Positions 62,561-64,000 of a DNA stretch of 64,000 nt are shown in pieces. The notes under the pieces were generated by a model, which worked only from the letters and a program-made list of their open reading frames with translations, did no database searches and had not been told where the DNA came from. Position 1 is the first letter of the stretch, and each line of letters starts with the position of its first letter. The stretch is taken from contig CAMDGB010000005.1 in the NCBI GenBank assembly GCA_945897915.1, forward strand, positions 1 to 64,000. Reading direction: 5' to 3'. This DNA comes from Chryseobacterium gleum. Lineage in GTDB: Bacteria; Bacteroidota; Bacteroidia; Flavobacteriales; Flavobacteriaceae. Both the position numbers and the translations under genes were made by a program.

Positions 62561-63121
62561 TTAAACTCTAATCACAAAATGTTCTTTTTCTTGTTGAGCT
62601 CTAAAAAACACAATTCCTAATCGAAACGTGTCAATCGTAACTTTTACTTTAGGATGTTTTTTTATGATTTTCCAAGTATTTTCATTTTCTTTTGATTGAT
62701 GAATGTCATTAATTATACAAACTGTTTCATTTGTAATAGTAGGTAATAACAACTCAAAATACGCTAACATATTTTTTTGAGATTCGTTTCGGTTTAAGTA
62801 AACTAAGTCGAAAGAAATGTTATTGTTAGAAAGTTTGTTTTTTTGAAACTCTTCAAATGTGGTAATTTCTGAAGAAAAGATATTGGTATCTATTTCAGTT
62901 AAATTTCCGATTACTAAAATAGTTTTGGGTTTGAAATATCTAATAATTCTATAAAATGATCGGACTCTTTTTGAATTATTTTTTAAATGAGAATATTCTG
63001 GAAATTTTGTTTTATCGTAAATACATTTCGTAACTAAATCAAACACAAACGGCGAATGAACACCATGTTCGTTTTTGGAGTTCCAAAGGAATTTTATGTA
63101 TGATTTTATTTTATGTAACAC
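62561..63121 (-). CDS. Methyltransferase-like protein with degenerate SAM-binding loop
   Basis: 186 residues. The N-terminus (MLHKIKSYIKFLWNSKNEHG, then VHSPFVFDLVTK) matches a Bacteroidota class I SAM-methyltransferase-like family, where I would expect an ELGTSLG-type loop after FRxxxYFxPKxIL. Here the loop reads ILVIGNLTEIDTN, lacking the glycines that hold SAM, and the protein is shorter than the relatives I recall. It may be inactive or act on something else. The start is GTG at 63121, inside the inverted repeat that precedes it. Confidence 0.65.
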   Translation of the reverse strand: MLHKIKSYIKFLWNSKNEHGVHSPFVFDLVTKCIYDKTKFPEYSHLKNNSKRVRSFYRIIRYFKPKTILVIGNLTEIDTNIFSSEITTFEEFQKNKLSNNNISFDLVYLNRNESQKNMLAYFELLLPTITNETVCIINDIHQSKENENTWKIIKKHPKVKVTIDTFRLGIVFFRAQQEKEHFVIRV

Positions 63122-63206
63122 AGAGTTTCACAGAGTTTTCACAGAGTTTCACGAAGAAAATAAAGCTTTGCGAAACTTTCTGATTTCTTTGTGAAACTCT
63201 GTGTTA
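63116..63206. repeat. Long imperfect hairpin with direct repeats
   Basis: TAACACAGAGTTTCACA (63116-63132) and TGTGAAACTCTGTGTTA (63190-63206) are perfect 17-bp reverse complements. Inside them GTTTCACGAAG and CTTTGCGAAAC form a second, imperfect stem, and CACAGAGTTT recurs three times. It fills the whole gap between the ABC-F gene and the methyltransferase-like gene and includes the GTG start of the latter. Confidence 0.85.
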
Positions 63207-63209
63207 TAA

Positions 63210-64000
63210 TTATTCAATTTTAGAAGACAATTCAAACCAACGTGCTTCTTTTTCTTCTAATACTTGAATGATTTTTTGCAATTCGTTTGCTTTCGTTTCT
63301 ATTTTGTCATCAGAAACTTTCCCATCGGCAAATTCTTGTTCAATTTGTTTCTTTTGATATTCTAAATCTTTAATATCTCTTTCGATTTTATTAAATTCCT
63401 TTTGTTCGTTGAAATTTAAACCTGCTTTTGCTGGTTGATTTTGTTTCCAACTCCCTTTATCGGTACTAACGCTATTTAAAACTTTTGGTTCCACGGAATC
63501 TTCATAACTTCTAAAATCTGAGTAATTTCCTGGAAAATCTTCAATTTCACCTTCGCCTCTAAATACAAATAAGTGATCAACAATTTTATCCATAAAATAC
63601 CTGTCGTGACTTACCACTAACAAACAGCCAGGGAAATCTAATAAGAAGCTTTCTAATACATTCAATGTAACGATATCTAAATCATTCGTTGGTTCATCTA
63701 AAATTAAAAAATTTGGATTCTGAATTAAAACTGTACATAAATACAAACGTTTTAGTTCGCCACCACTCAATTTTTCAACAAAATCGTATTGCTTTTTTGC
63801 ATCAAACAAAAAACGTTCTAGTAATTGCGAAGCGGAAATAATTTTTCCTTTCGTCAACGGAATATATTCGCCATATTCTTTTATAATATCAATAACTTTT
63901 TGTCCTGGTTTTGGGTTGATACCACTTTGCGTATAATACCCAATTTTAATCGTGTCGCCAATAATTACTTTCCCAGAATCTGGCTCCATAGTTTTGGTTA
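63210..64000 (-). CDS. ABC-F family ATPase (Uup-like), 5' end outside window
   Basis: The frame reads in from the right edge; only the C-terminal ~263 residues are visible. They contain the second nucleotide-binding domain: signature LSGGELKRLYLCTVL, Walker B FLILDEPTNDLDI and VSHDRYFMDKI, then a linker and a coiled-coil tail (KEFNKIERDIKDLEYQKKQ on to the end) as in Uup. ABC-F proteins have no membrane part and act on ribosomes or, for Uup, in DNA stability. The Walker A of this domain lies outside the window. Confidence 0.88.
   Translation of the reverse strand, partial: TKTMEPDSGKVIIGDTIKIGYYTQSGINPKPGQKVIDIIKEYGEYIPLTKGKIISASQLLERFLFDAKKQYDFVEKLSGGELKRLYLCTVLIQNPNFLILDEPTNDLDIVTLNVLESFLLDFPGCLLVVSHDRYFMDKIVDHLFVFRGEGEIEDFPGNYSDFRSYEDSVEPKVLNSVSTDKGSWKQNQPAKAGLNFNEQKEFNKIERDIKDLEYQKKQIEQEFADGKVSDDKIETKANELQKIIQVLEEKEARWFELSSKIE

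Noticed and set aside
63116..63206. CRISPR-like repeats (CACAGAGTTT three times)
   Set aside because: Spacing is irregular and the arms form one inverted repeat; no cas genes nearby.

Overview
The window looks like chromosomal DNA of a member of Flavobacteriaceae, close to Flavobacterium. Four things point that way. Base composition is AT-rich with long A/T runs. Purine-rich Shine-Dalgarno sequences are largely absent. Promoters repeatedly show the Bacteroidota form (TTG, about 19-20 bp, then TAnnTTTG). The gene families are typical of the group: PorV/PorQ-family barrel protein, DUF4105, DUF4369, DUF2805, DUF5808, an outer-membrane beta-barrel receptor with a carboxypeptidase-like N-terminal domain, a long Bacteroidota-type GAPDH, and a rhomboid with a DUF6576-like tail. 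I see no rRNA, tRNA, CRISPR array, insertion sequence, integrase or phage gene. This is mostly core genome, densely packed, with short operons separated by strong hairpin terminators. Layout, 1-16 kb: a truncated TPR protein at the left edge; a TTG-initiated GAPDH; lipA; a short orphan coding remnant with its own terminator; an overlapping glycosyltransferase/ECF sigma pair; murB; a rhodanese-thioredoxin lipoprotein; recF; divergent from recF, a membrane-anchored TPR protein coupled to ribH; then mutL followed by two tandem rhomboids and an EEP-family phosphodiesterase-like protein; a pentapeptide-repeat protein; a DUF4369 lipoprotein; a DUF2805 protein. 16-26 kb: alkB-like dioxygenase, DMT exporter, DUF2721, a membrane-anchored SGNH-like protein, htpG, an orphan ABC ATPase, fabH and a TonB-dependent-type barrel receptor. 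26-40 kb: argS; an MBOAT O-acyltransferase with two membrane/periplasmic SGNH proteins, one carrying LysM, plus a tiny membrane protein; a lipoprotein with an acidic export tag; a Lys/Cys-rich secreted peptide; ffh; folD; two SurA/PpiC periplasmic foldases; a MoxR ATPase. 40-57 kb: aconitase, DUF4105 protein, PorV/PorQ-family protein, pssA, GH25 muramidase, DUF5808, the kdsD-tatC-CMD-lptB envelope cluster, recQ, a small conserved gene that looks leaderless, a COG2509 flavoprotein, a GNAT acetyltransferase, mltG and an APC permease. 57-64 kb: a second, long GAPDH; an HtrA protease; dapF (also possibly leaderless); a LolD/MacB-like ATPase; a methyltransferase-like protein lacking the usual SAM loop; and the C-terminal part of an ABC-F ATPase cut by the right edge. 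Much of the window serves the cell envelope: peptidoglycan (murB, dapF, mltG, GH25), LPS (kdsD, lptB), phospholipid (pssA, fabH), outer-membrane protein folding (PpiC, SurA, HtrA) and possibly glycan O-acetylation. The points I would look at first are the MBOAT/double-SGNH/LysM cluster, the MutL whose endonuclease motifs are all degenerate, the two genes whose -7 box ends exactly 4 nt before the ATG, the contrasting cofactor fingerprints of the two GAPDHs, and the remnant downstream of the ECF sigma gene. No clearly new multi-gene defence or mobile system is visible.
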